A DNA stretch of 64,000 nt from Candidatus Thioglobus sp. MED-G25 (GTDB taxonomy: Bacteria; Pseudomonadota; Gammaproteobacteria; Arenicellales; UBA868), in the NCBI GenBank assembly GCA_002456995.1, contig NTKC01000001.1:1-64000 (forward strand). Reading direction: 5' to 3'. Numbering within the stretch: position 1 is the stretch's first letter; each line of letters opens with the position of its first letter. The translations under genes and the position numbers were made by a program. The notes under the pieces are model-generated. The model was not told the DNA's origin. It did not search any database and worked only from the letters and a program-made list of their open reading frames with translations. Of the stretch, positions 7,100-15,626 are shown one piece after another.

Positions 7100-7867
7100 T
7101 TACCGCAGAAATGAATCGAGTTTTTCAGCGATAAGTTGCGGGGATTCCACCAGAACACTGTGGCGCAGATCGGGCAGAATCTCGAGCTTTGAACCGGGGA
7201 TTGTTTCATGCATCAAACGGGCCATGCGCACATTTGAACCTGGGTCATGTTCACCGGTCATGACTAGAGTTTCACATTGAATCTGAGATAGGTGTTCCGC
7301 AAGGTCACTGAGTACAAAAACTCGGTAGGCCTGAAAATAACCTGCCGGTGAAGTGGCTCGCAACTCAGCAATTCGTTTCTGAACCTGTTTGGGATGATTC
7401 TGCCGAAATTCAGGGGAGAACCAGCGTTCCAGCGCCAACGCGATGTTGGCGTCTAAATCCCCTTTTTCCAGGTTGCGAATCCTTTCCTGTACGTGTTGGC
7501 GCTCGGTATCCGTACGTCCTGCGACTGCGCTGAGAATTGCGAGTTGTCCAACACGCTCCGGATAGCTAAGCGCAAACCGCTGAACAATTAAACCTCCCAA
7601 TGAAAAGCCAACCAGATGTGCGTGCGGCAGGCTTTTGTCGATGAAGATCGCTTCAAGGTCACGTACGAAATCCTCAAGAGACCAGTCACCAGCCGGCACA
7701 TCACTTTGACCGTGGCCCCTGAGATCGTACCGGAGCACACTGAAACGATGCTCCAGAACACTCGCGATCGGGTCCCAGATATTGAGCGTACCGCCCAGGC
7801 CGTGAATCAGGATCACGGTCGGATGTTGTGCCGGATCCTGCCCGGAACGAAAAACATGCGAATACAT
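7100..7867 (-). CDS. Alpha/beta hydrolase (enol-lactonase-like)
   Basis: The 255 residues form a classical alpha/beta hydrolase. The oxyanion strand HGLGG (22-26) is followed by the nucleophile elbow GFSLGG with Ser89, the acid in GEHDPGS and the His in LRHSVLVE near the C-terminus. It resembles 3-oxoadipate enol-lactonase and related C-C or ester hydrolases, but no pathway partner of PcaD is nearby, so that specific role is not supported. It lies between a triple RidA-fold gene and a GMC oxidoreductase on the same strand with short gaps, so the three are probably co-transcribed. Confidence 0.9.
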   Translation of the reverse strand: MYSHVFRSGQDPAQHPTVILIHGLGGTLNIWDPIASVLEHRFSVLRYDLRGHGQSDVPAGDWSLEDFVRDLEAIFIDKSLPHAHLVGFSLGGLIVQRFALSYPERVGQLAILSAVAGRTDTERQHVQERIRNLEKGDLDANIALALERWFSPEFRQNHPKQVQKRIAELRATSPAGYFQAYRVFVLSDLAEHLSQIQCETLVMTGEHDPGSNVRMARLMHETIPGSKLEILPDLRHSVLVESPQLIAEKLDSFLR

Positions 7868-7927
7868 GGTGGTAGTACTTAAGGCCGTCAGGTGTGCTCG
7901 ATGATCTGAGGCTGCAATACGAATTCG

Positions 7928-9160
7928 TTAACCTTGCGCCACGCCCCAAATCTCGACTGTCGAGTCTGCGGTCTGCATGTGGGGTACCGGCACCAGCGTA
8001 ACCGGGGGTAGGACACCGCCACAGCAATCACGCAGCAGCTGCAACAAATGTGGGGTGACGTCTTCCTCAGCTGATGCAGTGTAGTAACAGACCATTAGTT
8101 TTAGGTCTGCCGGACTTCGGCCGAACGGACGCAGCAGATCGTCGACGTAACTCATGGTGAATCGTGTCTGGGGTAATAGCTGACCGGGTAAGACCCGTTT
8201 TCCTGTATTAGAAAATGGCTCGGCGGGCACCTGTCCGCCCAGCCAGATCATGCCGCGCAATCTTTGGGCTTGACGGTAGGGCAGGCTCAACGGCCAGTCC
8301 CAGACCCTATCCGGCCAGGCGTCTTCTCGAGGGATGTACTTGTCATAACTGTGGCGGCGCTCGCGCATAGCGAGCACCTCGATCTTAGTCGCCGTTTTGT
8401 CCGGCCACAGCGCGTGACAGGGGACGACTGTCGCTGGCGGACCCGGTTCGCTGAAGTAGGATGCTCGAGCCTGGGCCAGTGGCGCCCAGTCTTTACGCGT
8501 GGTGCCGAAGTAATAACCCTCCATTTTTACGCTGTCCTGAAGCGAGGCCCCTACTGCGCTCAGAGAGTTTTGGAGCGAGGGCATAATGATATGTGACTGA
8601 CCCGCACCATCCAGAGCCGTATCGAACGCGGCGTTGAAGTGGGCCGCGGTCCGGTTGGCTACGGCTATGAATTCCCCTGCCCGCAGAGCGGTCGTGACAA
8701 CAGGGCCTACCGATGAATTGCCGCTTGCCACCCGCAACGGTTGGGTTTCAACCTGAAAGTCACCTGAGTTGCGCCAGTTGCGTACGGCAATGACCTGTAC
8801 CTGGATTTCCTGGCCCTTAAAGGGTTGCAGCGGCACTGGCAGGGTTGAGATCACGGGTGAGGGCTCGTTGGGAAATGCATCCTGCAAGGCCTGGATAATT
8901 GCGATTTCATCGCAGTTATTCTCGGGCCTATAAAACGCCTTGACCCGCACGGCATCAGCCAGTGAGCAGTGTTCCTGATGAAGCGCTGCGGCAATGTTTT
9001 CGACAGTTCCCGTAATCTGCCGGGTCATGTCACCGGGGTTGCGTAGGGTGCCGGTCGAATCAAAGTCACCGGCGCCGCCGACGAACGACAGCGCGCCGGC
9101 AGAGGCACAGACATTGTGAGTGAACGGCGTAGGTAATGACCAGATGGAGTTATTCGACAT
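7928..9160 (-). CDS. Triple RidA/YjgF-fold protein
   Basis: This 410-residue protein appears to contain three RidA-fold units in tandem: about 5-130, 145-272 and 285-408. Each shows the pattern of a hydrophobic strand (LSFVGGAG, FIAVANRT, MIWLGGQVP), a helix with conserved Asp/Val (LADAVRVKAFY, LQDSVKMEGYY, PADLKLMVCYY) and a terminal strand (IQVQVIAV, TKIEVLAM, STVEIWGVA). Ordinary RidA is a homotrimer of about 130 residues, so one chain could make a pseudo-trimer. The imine-hydrolysing Arg of the PAR motif is missing in all three, unlike the single-domain RidA at 28146, so it is probably not a classical enamine deaminase. It heads the likely unit with the hydrolase and GMC oxidoreductase. 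Confidence 0.75.
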   Translation of the reverse strand: MSNNSIWSLPTPFTHNVCASAGALSFVGGAGDFDSTGTLRNPGDMTRQITGTVENIAAALHQEHCSLADAVRVKAFYRPENNCDEIAIIQALQDAFPNEPSPVISTLPVPLQPFKGQEIQVQVIAVRNWRNSGDFQVETQPLRVASGNSSVGPVVTTALRAGEFIAVANRTAAHFNAAFDTALDGAGQSHIIMPSLQNSLSAVGASLQDSVKMEGYYFGTTRKDWAPLAQARASYFSEPGPPATVVPCHALWPDKTATKIEVLAMRERRHSYDKYIPREDAWPDRVWDWPLSLPYRQAQRLRGMIWLGGQVPAEPFSNTGKRVLPGQLLPQTRFTMSYVDDLLRPFGRSPADLKLMVCYYTASAEEDVTPHLLQLLRDCCGGVLPPVTLVPVPHMQTADSTVEIWGVAQG

Positions 9161-9351
9161 GGTATTTAGGTGCCCGTGTTGGTAGAGCGTGAATTACACT
9201 GTGCCACAGACTCGAGTCAGGATGCACAAGCCTAATTTGTAATTCGATCGTACGCAATGGCAGGCGCGTTTGTCAGTCTTTTGTTTATCATTGACTCAAA
9301 TTCAGATCGAAGATCATGCGGGTCGAATAAGGGACAACAGGAGAACATCGA

Positions 9352-10392
9352 ATGATCAAGGCATTTTATGCAACTCGTCAATGGGCGTTATGGGCCTACG
9401 GGGGTGGCCTGTTGTTAATATCATCATTGTGGTTGCAGGTACAGATGACTGTGGCACTTAACACTTGGTATGGACAGTTCTACGATCTGCTGCAGAATGC
9501 GGCCAGCTACAAAGATAATCCAAATGAAGGGATCACATTATTTTTATCTAAGCTGATCTCACTCAGTTACGTGCGCGCTGGGTTCGACGGTGAACCATCT
9601 TTTGTAGTAATTGCATTCCCTTATATTTTGCTGGCGATATTTACGGCCTGGTTTACACGGATCTACGGTCTGCGCTGGCGCGAGGCCATCACTTTTAATT
9701 ACGTTCCACGCTGGCGTAGTGTCGAGCAGGAGATTGAGGGTGCATCCCAGCGCATTCAGGAGGACTGCAACCGTTTTGCTCGGATTGTCGAGTCTTTGGG
9801 ATTACAGATTGTTCGCGCAATCATGACGCTCATTGCTTTTATACCGGTGCTCTATGGACTGTCTGACAAGGTCGACGTACCCGTGTTACGAGATATCGAA
9901 GGGTCATTGGTCTGGGGGGCTTTAATTGTCTCGCTCGGCGGTTTGGTTATCTCCTGGTTTGTGGGCTGGAAGTTGCCGGGCTTGGAATACAACAACCAGA
10001 AAGTTGAGGCGGCCTTCCGTAAGGACCTGGTGCTGGGTGAGGACGACAAAGCAAATCACGCAGACCCCATAGCCCTTCGAGGGTTCTTCGGAGGTATACG
10101 ATATAACTACCATCGACTGTATTTACATTACGGTTACTTCGATGCTTGGGTCTCTACTTACGACCAATTCATGGTAGTTATCCCTTACCTAATAATGGGG
10201 CCGGGTCTTTTTACGGGAGCGCTTACACTCGGTGTTATGGTTCAAGTGTCCAATGCATTTGGCAAGGTGCACGGGAGCTTTTCGCTGTTTCTACATAACT
10301 GGACCACCATCACTGAACTGCGCTCTATTTGGAAACGCCTGCACGAGTTTGAAAACAATCTCGATCGCTATGCAGTTCCAGCACCGGCTTAA
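9352..10392 (+). CDS. SbmA/BacA-like peptide transporter
   Basis: This 346-residue membrane protein matches the SbmA/BacA family, proton-driven importers of peptides, peptide antibiotics and related molecules. The family start is seen as WALWAYGGGLLLISSLWLQV then LNTWYGQFYDLLQ. Later come FTRIYGLRWREAITFNYVPRW, the GASQRIQEDCNRFARIVESLG segment and the C-terminal GSFSLFLHNWTTITELRSIWKRLHEFE. An AGGAG ribosome-binding site sits eight bases before the ATG. It is a little shorter than E. coli SbmA (about 400) and has no ABC ATPase domain. It stands alone, divergent from the RidA-fold gene. Confidence 0.92.
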   Translation: MIKAFYATRQWALWAYGGGLLLISSLWLQVQMTVALNTWYGQFYDLLQNAASYKDNPNEGITLFLSKLISLSYVRAGFDGEPSFVVIAFPYILLAIFTAWFTRIYGLRWREAITFNYVPRWRSVEQEIEGASQRIQEDCNRFARIVESLGLQIVRAIMTLIAFIPVLYGLSDKVDVPVLRDIEGSLVWGALIVSLGGLVISWFVGWKLPGLEYNNQKVEAAFRKDLVLGEDDKANHADPIALRGFFGGIRYNYHRLYLHYGYFDAWVSTYDQFMVVIPYLIMGPGLFTGALTLGVMVQVSNAFGKVHGSFSLFLHNWTTITELRSIWKRLHEFENNLDRYAVPAPA

Positions 10393-10458
10393 AGAGGGTC
10401 CTTAATACGAAGATTCCGGTTACAGCAGGGGCATTACTTGCTGGTGGTTCTACGGGGC

Positions 10459-11283
10459 TTACTTGGGGTGCACTTCAAGATAAATCAGGCTGCTGTGGTC
10501 AGACACGTTGTGGCTTTCGACCGGAAACCGACCGCTGGCGTGGGCTTTGAACTGCATCACTGCGGGGACATGTGGCGTTACTTCAGCATGTAAATTATAA
10601 CCATGGAGATGTAGCATAACGGGTTTGTCGCTGGACCAAGACAGCTCGACCTGGTCGCCTTGGCTCACACGAATTGTCTGCGTATCGATCATGACTTTGC
10701 CACGCTGTATGTGCAGCTCAAACTGCTTAACTGGCCCTTGGTTACTGTTTGTCGCCGAGCCGGCCTGAGAATGTTGATGTTGCGCAGTCTTTGAGGCGGA
10801 AGTGGCGTGGTTATGGTGGATTTGTTCCGCGCCTTCAGCATCAGCTATTTGTACGACGACCTCGACTAACGTTTGTCCTGCCTGGTCGAATTCTAGTAAA
10901 AGCGCAAACTGGTCCCCCGCCGCAAGCGGTTGCTTAAGACCTATTAGCATAATGTGCCGGCCCCCTGGTGCAAACAGCACATTTTCATGGGGGGGTAGGA
11001 TCACCGATTCGACCCGACGCATTTTCATCATTCCGTCTTTGAGGGTGTGCGAATGAACTTCAACGCGTTCGGCAACATCAGCCGATGCACGCAACAGTTT
11101 GTCGGAATGGGCCCCATGGTTTGTGAGTGTCAGATAGACCGCACCGTTGGGGCTGGTGGGGGGTAGCGCTCGCGCCCAGGGCGACTGGATATGGATGTCC
11201 CCAGCTTCATAATGCTGAGCAGAGGTAACAGTCGTTGCCAACAGAAATACCAGCAGTCCAGCAAGATATCGCAATAGATTCAC
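10459..11283 (-). CDS. PCu(A)C copper chaperone fused to a cupredoxin-like domain
   Basis: A GTG start gives a signal peptide (about 1-22, cleaved near TSA-Q). Residues 25-150 form a periplasmic PCu(A)C (DUF461) copper-binding domain with its His/Met ligands in VEVHSH, GMMKMR and GRHIMLIG. A His-rich linker follows (HHNHA, QHQHS), then about 95 residues resembling a cupredoxin or EfeO-type fold (KQFELHIQRGK, SQGDQVELSWSSDKPVMLHLHG, SHNVSDHSSLIYLEVHP). PCu(A)C proteins deliver copper to the CuA site of cytochrome oxidase. The usual partner SCO1/SenC gene is not adjacent. The added domain is uncommon, and its own metal site is uncertain. Confidence 0.82.
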   Translation of the reverse strand: MNLLRYLAGLLVFLLATTVTSAQHYEAGDIHIQSPWARALPPTSPNGAVYLTLTNHGAHSDKLLRASADVAERVEVHSHTLKDGMMKMRRVESVILPPHENVLFAPGGRHIMLIGLKQPLAAGDQFALLLEFDQAGQTLVEVVVQIADAEGAEQIHHNHATSASKTAQHQHSQAGSATNSNQGPVKQFELHIQRGKVMIDTQTIRVSQGDQVELSWSSDKPVMLHLHGYNLHAEVTPHVPAVMQFKAHASGRFPVESHNVSDHSSLIYLEVHPK

Positions 11284-11335
11284 ACTCAGGTAGGGGTCAA
11301 CTGAAGTACATCGTTAGAACAATGCCATCACGGGA

Positions 11336-12535
11336 TCAGGTGGTCAGTATAGTGCGCCACCGGGCGACGATAACTAAGGTCGTCAGTATACCGGTCAACC
11401 CGAAAATGACAGTAGTCGCCGGTATGCCAATCCATTCAATCAGCGCCCCGCCTGTGAGTAGTCCCATCGGCATACCGTAAACAGCCAGCATGCGTACACC
11501 GGATACCCGTCCCCGATAGACCTCATCAGTAATCTTAAGCAACAGAACAGACATTGGGATCATCGCGAAACTCTGCGCGAGCCCGATCACCGTAATTACC
11601 ACGCTAGCAGCCATCGGTATAGAAAATAGGCCCAACAACAAAATGAACAGGTGCCATACCACCAACCAGATCACCATCATGCGGACTGGTTTTGTGACAC
11701 GAAGGATCGTTGCTGTCGCTAGGGACCCCAGGAGTGCACCGAGTGCCAATAGCGCGATCAGCTGTGCCAGACCGGTTTCATCCATGCCGTATACATCACG
11801 CGCCAGGGCGGGCAACAGACCGCGGATCATAGGGAACCCAGTGAAGTTGGCGAGAAAAGCCAGCGCCATGATTGCGACGATAGTTTCATTACGGCGGATG
11901 TAAGAAAAACCCAACTTTAAGTCTGTCCAAGGCCTTGTATTCTCGCTGGCTTGTCTGGGTATTGGCGTGATTCGCCAGGCCAGCAGTACGCTCACCAGGT
12001 AAAGCCCTACGACAGCGCCATAGGCCGCGCCTATACCCAACGTGGAAAACAGGCCCGCACCCAGCAGTGCGCCGAAGATGCGCGCTGAGTCCATGGTGGC
12101 TCGGGAAAAGCCCATCGCATTGTGTAGATCTCCAGTTGGTACTGTGTCGGCGATCAACGCAAACTTCACAGCAAAATCCGATGGTCGTACCAGCCCAGCT
12201 ATACCGGAGATAACAAAGACCTGCCACGGCTGTACCGTGCCGACAAGTGCCAGCAATAGAATGACGCTCGCCAGGGCGCCGTAAATCAGCCGCAGTGTGA
12301 TCAGTATGGCCCGGCGGTCGATCCGGTCTGCCAATACGCCGAAAAACGGGCTGAGCAGGGTCCCGCTGAAGGTAAGAGCCGCGAATGCGGCCAGCAAGAA
12401 TGGCGAATCGGTAGTAACCAGTACAAACCAGCCCAGGATGAGCGTTTCCATTTCGAATGCCCACGAGTTGAGCAGATCCGATCCCCATTGGAAGCGGTAA
12501 CTCTGAATCCGAAATGCGCTCAGAAAATTTGGCAT
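11336..12535 (-). CDS. MFS transporter (EntS-like exporter)
   Basis: The 399 residues carry about twelve hydrophobic segments with the MFS loop 2-3 motif GVLADRIDRRAILI after the second helix. The family start FRWGSDLLNSWAFEMETLILGWFV and the central linker RQASENTRPWTDLKLGFSYIRRNETIV are typical of the EntS / macrolide-efflux-like subgroup of drug and siderophore exporters. No siderophore or antibiotic genes are adjacent, so the cargo is unknown. It lies 52 bases upstream of the PCu(A)C gene in the same direction and may be co-transcribed with it. Confidence 0.88.
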   Translation of the reverse strand: MPNFLSAFRIQSYRFQWGSDLLNSWAFEMETLILGWFVLVTTDSPFLLAAFAALTFSGTLLSPFFGVLADRIDRRAILITLRLIYGALASVILLLALVGTVQPWQVFVISGIAGLVRPSDFAVKFALIADTVPTGDLHNAMGFSRATMDSARIFGALLGAGLFSTLGIGAAYGAVVGLYLVSVLLAWRITPIPRQASENTRPWTDLKLGFSYIRRNETIVAIMALAFLANFTGFPMIRGLLPALARDVYGMDETGLAQLIALLALGALLGSLATATILRVTKPVRMMVIWLVVWHLFILLLGLFSIPMAASVVITVIGLAQSFAMIPMSVLLLKITDEVYRGRVSGVRMLAVYGMPMGLLTGGALIEWIGIPATTVIFGLTGILTTLVIVARWRTILTT

Positions 12536-12856
12536 CTACACGATGGAATAATTCAGCTTATGTTCTGCGTTTCTGGCTGCCACCGTAAGTCTGCGGCGAA
12601 GTGCCGGCTTTTCGGGCGTTACAACGTAATAGGGTCATGTGTTACTGTCAGGCAGAATCCGCACAAAGAATCCACGTAGCATACGCGAAAGCCCTGAGAA
12701 AAGGCTGGGGCGGATAGTGGTTGATGAGTTTGAGTTTTCATGAGCACATGATGAAGGTGAGTCTGAAAGAGCCCCAGCGTGTATAACGCCATAACATTTC
12801 ACACCTCGTGAGTGAGTTTGCCCGTAACGGTCGATCACAGCATTAGCGATCACATC
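12536..12856. other. Divergent promoter region
   Basis: This 321-base gap separates the leftward MFS gene from the rightward Rieske gene and must carry both promoters. I see no clear terminator, operator or small gene. A GTG at 12812 is in frame with the Rieske gene and would add 15 residues that do not resemble the domain. Confidence 0.4.
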
Positions 12857-14440
12857 ATGACTCAAAGCTGGATCAAATCAGTCAGCTGCGATGCACTCAA
12901 GCGTGACGGCCGAAAGGTATTCCGTTTTGAGGGTCGCCAGATCGTACTGTTTGATACCCGGCAGGGAATTTACGCGTGTAACAATCGTTGTCCACACGAA
13001 GGCTATCCGCTGCGAGAAGGTGTATTGGATGAACAATGTCGTCTGACCTGTAACTGGCACAACTGGAAATTCGATCTTCAGACGGGCGAAAACCAACGGG
13101 GTGGTGACAAGCTCCGAGTTTATCCAGTTGAGGTACGCGGTGATCATATCTGGATACAGGTCATCGATCCGCCACTGGCCGAACAACAGGAGAAAACGAT
13201 CAATGATCTAAACCTCGCTTTTTCTAATCATGATTACGACCGTCTGGCTCGAGAACTCGCTCGATTGTTCCAGATGGGCGCAGACCCTACCGTAGCGATA
13301 ACCTGGGCGATTGAATGGTCCAGTGAGCGTATGGAGTTTGGCTGGACACACGCCTATGCGGGGGCTGCGGAGTGGTTGCAGCTTTACGATGATCACGACG
13401 GGAAACGGGAACAACAGCTGATCTGCCTGCTGGAAGCGATTGGGCATATGTCTGAAGATACGTTGCGCGAGCCCCGTTACCCGTTCGTTTCCGGTACGCT
13501 TGCCTGGGATGAAGATGCTTTTGTTGCGGCCGTAGAGCACGAAGACGAGACAGCAGCGTTACAACGCACACGTGGAGCGCTTGCAAACGCTGGTGCTTTT
13601 GCCATCATGGAACGAGGTCTCGCCCGAGCAGCCCTGGCGCACTACCACAGTTTTGGGCATGCCCTGATTTACATCCCTAGGGCTGCCGAGTTGATCCATC
13701 GCTTGGGTGAGGGAGTGGCGGCACCCGTGTTGCTCTCTCTGGTGCGTAGTATTGTTACTGGATTCCGGGAAGATCTGATCCCCGAGTTCCGGTACTACGG
13801 TGAGGCACTTGCCGGTTTTGGTCAGGGCCAAATTGGTCGCTCACCACCGCTCGAGGCTTATGTCGGCCTTAATCCAGCCAAAGCCATGGCCCTGACGGCA
13901 GAACACGGCAGCGCTCCACCGGAGGAACTCTATCGCAGTCTGCTGGCAGTGAATGCCCAGAACATGCTGACATTTGATCTTACGCATCTTGAAGATATCG
14001 ACCAGCCTTATGGCAGTGATCGAGGCTGGCTCGATTTTTCGCACGGCCTGACTTTTGCGGATGCCGTGTACAGTCTGTGTAAGCGTTATCCGGAATTGTG
14101 GCCGGCAGGCCTCCTGCAGATGGCCTGTTTTGCGGGTCGTAATGTTGGCCATGCTGATCCGGCCGTGGCGCTTGAAGACTGGGTGGTGAGTGAACCACAG
14201 ACATTTTTTCAAGAAACGACCGGCATGCTGATGGACCACGGACAATCGGAGTACATTGTGTCAGTTCATTTGCTCAAAACCGTTCAGGCGGTGAAACGAC
14301 TTTCAGCTTTGCCTCAGGTTGGCGCAGCCGGCCAAATCGCAGTGGCGGCATTAAACCGACTACTCTCGGCCCCGGTTCGGCGAAAGATGGTGAGGCGGAC
14401 AGCCCGTCAGGCGATGCGCTTTATCCGTCAGGACAAATGA
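12857..14440 (+). CDS. Rieske [2Fe-2S] protein with large helical C-terminal domain
   Basis: Residues 1-105 are a Rieske ferredoxin domain with both ligand pairs, C45-x-H47 (CPH) and C65-x2-H68 (CNWH). The remaining 420 residues are predicted mostly helical with many conserved-looking His and acidic residues (for example GWTHAYAGAAEWLQ, AHYHSFGHALIYIP, AEHGSAPPEELYRSL). I do not recognise this second domain; it lacks the usual 2-His-1-carboxylate motif of Rieske oxygenase alpha subunits. The whole could be a self-sufficient iron enzyme fed by its own Rieske centre. I chose the ATG at 12857; a GTG at 12812 is the alternative. No ribosome-binding site is clear for either. Confidence 0.8.
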   Translation: MTQSWIKSVSCDALKRDGRKVFRFEGRQIVLFDTRQGIYACNNRCPHEGYPLREGVLDEQCRLTCNWHNWKFDLQTGENQRGGDKLRVYPVEVRGDHIWIQVIDPPLAEQQEKTINDLNLAFSNHDYDRLARELARLFQMGADPTVAITWAIEWSSERMEFGWTHAYAGAAEWLQLYDDHDGKREQQLICLLEAIGHMSEDTLREPRYPFVSGTLAWDEDAFVAAVEHEDETAALQRTRGALANAGAFAIMERGLARAALAHYHSFGHALIYIPRAAELIHRLGEGVAAPVLLSLVRSIVTGFREDLIPEFRYYGEALAGFGQGQIGRSPPLEAYVGLNPAKAMALTAEHGSAPPEELYRSLLAVNAQNMLTFDLTHLEDIDQPYGSDRGWLDFSHGLTFADAVYSLCKRYPELWPAGLLQMACFAGRNVGHADPAVALEDWVVSEPQTFFQETTGMLMDHGQSEYIVSVHLLKTVQAVKRLSALPQVGAAGQIAVAALNRLLSAPVRRKMVRRTARQAMRFIRQDK

Positions 14441-14470
14441 AATACTGTCAGCGTTCGTGGCCCGGTGCAA

Positions 14471-15556
14471 CTAACGTACTGTCGCCAGACGCTCTAGAAC
14501 AGATTCTGTTTCTGTGACCAGCAGCTGTATCAGTTCGGAGGCGGGCAGGTTTCTCGACATCGCGGCACTTTGACCAGACCATAGAGACAGAAAATCAGGG
14601 TTGTTTTGTTTTGCACTGGCTTTACGCAGTGGTCCTGTCAGGGAATTGAGAATCGGAAAATCCGGATAGATGCCTTCATGACCAGTCATCTCACGCAGAT
14701 ATCGGTTTTCCAGGCCTCGCGCTGGTCGACCGGAGAAAGCGTGTGTGATCCTTGTTTGATCATCACGTGCTTCGTTGAGTTCCCGACGGTAAATCGGATG
14801 TGCGGCTGATTCGGGGCAGGTTAGAAACGCAGTGCCAAGTTGTACAGCGCTTGCGCCAAGGGCAAGCGCTGCAGCGATACCACGGCCGTCGCCGATGCCA
14901 CCTGCTGCAATCACGGGGATGGATACCGCGTCGACAATTTGGGGGACCAGCGCCAAAGTCCCGACGTGACCCCTTTCGTAAGGTTCTGAAAACGTGCCGC
15001 GATGCCCGCCGGCTTCAAAACCCTGGGCGATAACCGCATCGATACCTCGAGCTTCGAGCTCACGGGCTTCAGCCACGTTGGTTGCCGACGACAGAGTGAA
15101 CAGACCAGCTGCCTTGATCGCCTTGAACGCATCATCCCCTGGTAGACCAAAGTGAAAACTCACCACCGGCGGACGAAGATCAAGCACGGCTTGCAGGTGG
15201 GTTTCATTGAAAGACGGTGCTGGCGTAACCACATCCGGTACTTCGCCGAGTCCCAGTTCACGATAGTAGGGTGCGAGCAGAGAACGAGTATTGTTAGCTC
15301 GCTCAGGATCATCGACCGGCTCGTAGTGAACAAAAAAGTTGGCGTTATAGGGCGCAGCGGTAGCCTCGGATACCGTCGTACAATCTTTACGCAAAGCCTC
15401 TTGTGTATGCATAGCAAGCCCAAGTGAGCCCAACCCCCCGGCTTCTGAGACAGCGATGGCAAGCGACGGTGTAGATGACCCCGCCATCGGCGCCTGAACA
15501 ATGGGATAGCGAATACCAAGACGGTCTTTCAGTTCAGTATCTGCCCAGGCACTCAT
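14471..15556 (-). CDS. Nitronate monooxygenase / FMN-dependent oxidoreductase
   Basis: This 361-residue TIM-barrel flavoprotein matches the NMO / 2-nitropropane dioxygenase family, which oxidises toxic alkyl nitronates. The N-terminal GIRYPIVQAPMAGSSTPSLA, the GFEAGGHRG glycine-rich FMN loop, IPVIAAGGIGDGRGIAAALALGASAVQLGTAFL and the C-terminal LWSGQSAAMSRNLPA are all characteristic. It ends 31 bases from the convergent Rieske gene. It could be the last gene of the Mrp operon transcript (70-base gap), though no functional link is obvious. Confidence 0.92.
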   Translation of the reverse strand: MSAWADTELKDRLGIRYPIVQAPMAGSSTPSLAIAVSEAGGLGSLGLAMHTQEALRKDCTTVSEATAAPYNANFFVHYEPVDDPERANNTRSLLAPYYRELGLGEVPDVVTPAPSFNETHLQAVLDLRPPVVSFHFGLPGDDAFKAIKAAGLFTLSSATNVAEARELEARGIDAVIAQGFEAGGHRGTFSEPYERGHVGTLALVPQIVDAVSIPVIAAGGIGDGRGIAAALALGASAVQLGTAFLTCPESAAHPIYRRELNEARDDQTRITHAFSGRPARGLENRYLREMTGHEGIYPDFPILNSLTGPLRKASAKQNNPDFLSLWSGQSAAMSRNLPASELIQLLVTETESVLERLATVR

Positions 15557-15626
15557 CAGCTTATTTTATCCATATTTAGGATGCCTACAGCGGTTGGTGT
15601 GGCCATCAGTGCTCGTTGATCTTGGA

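Noticed and set aside
12812..12856. A GTG start giving 15 extra residues to the Rieske protein.
   Set aside because: The added residues do not resemble the Rieske domain start and no ribosome-binding site is visible; ATG 12857 begins at the conserved strand.
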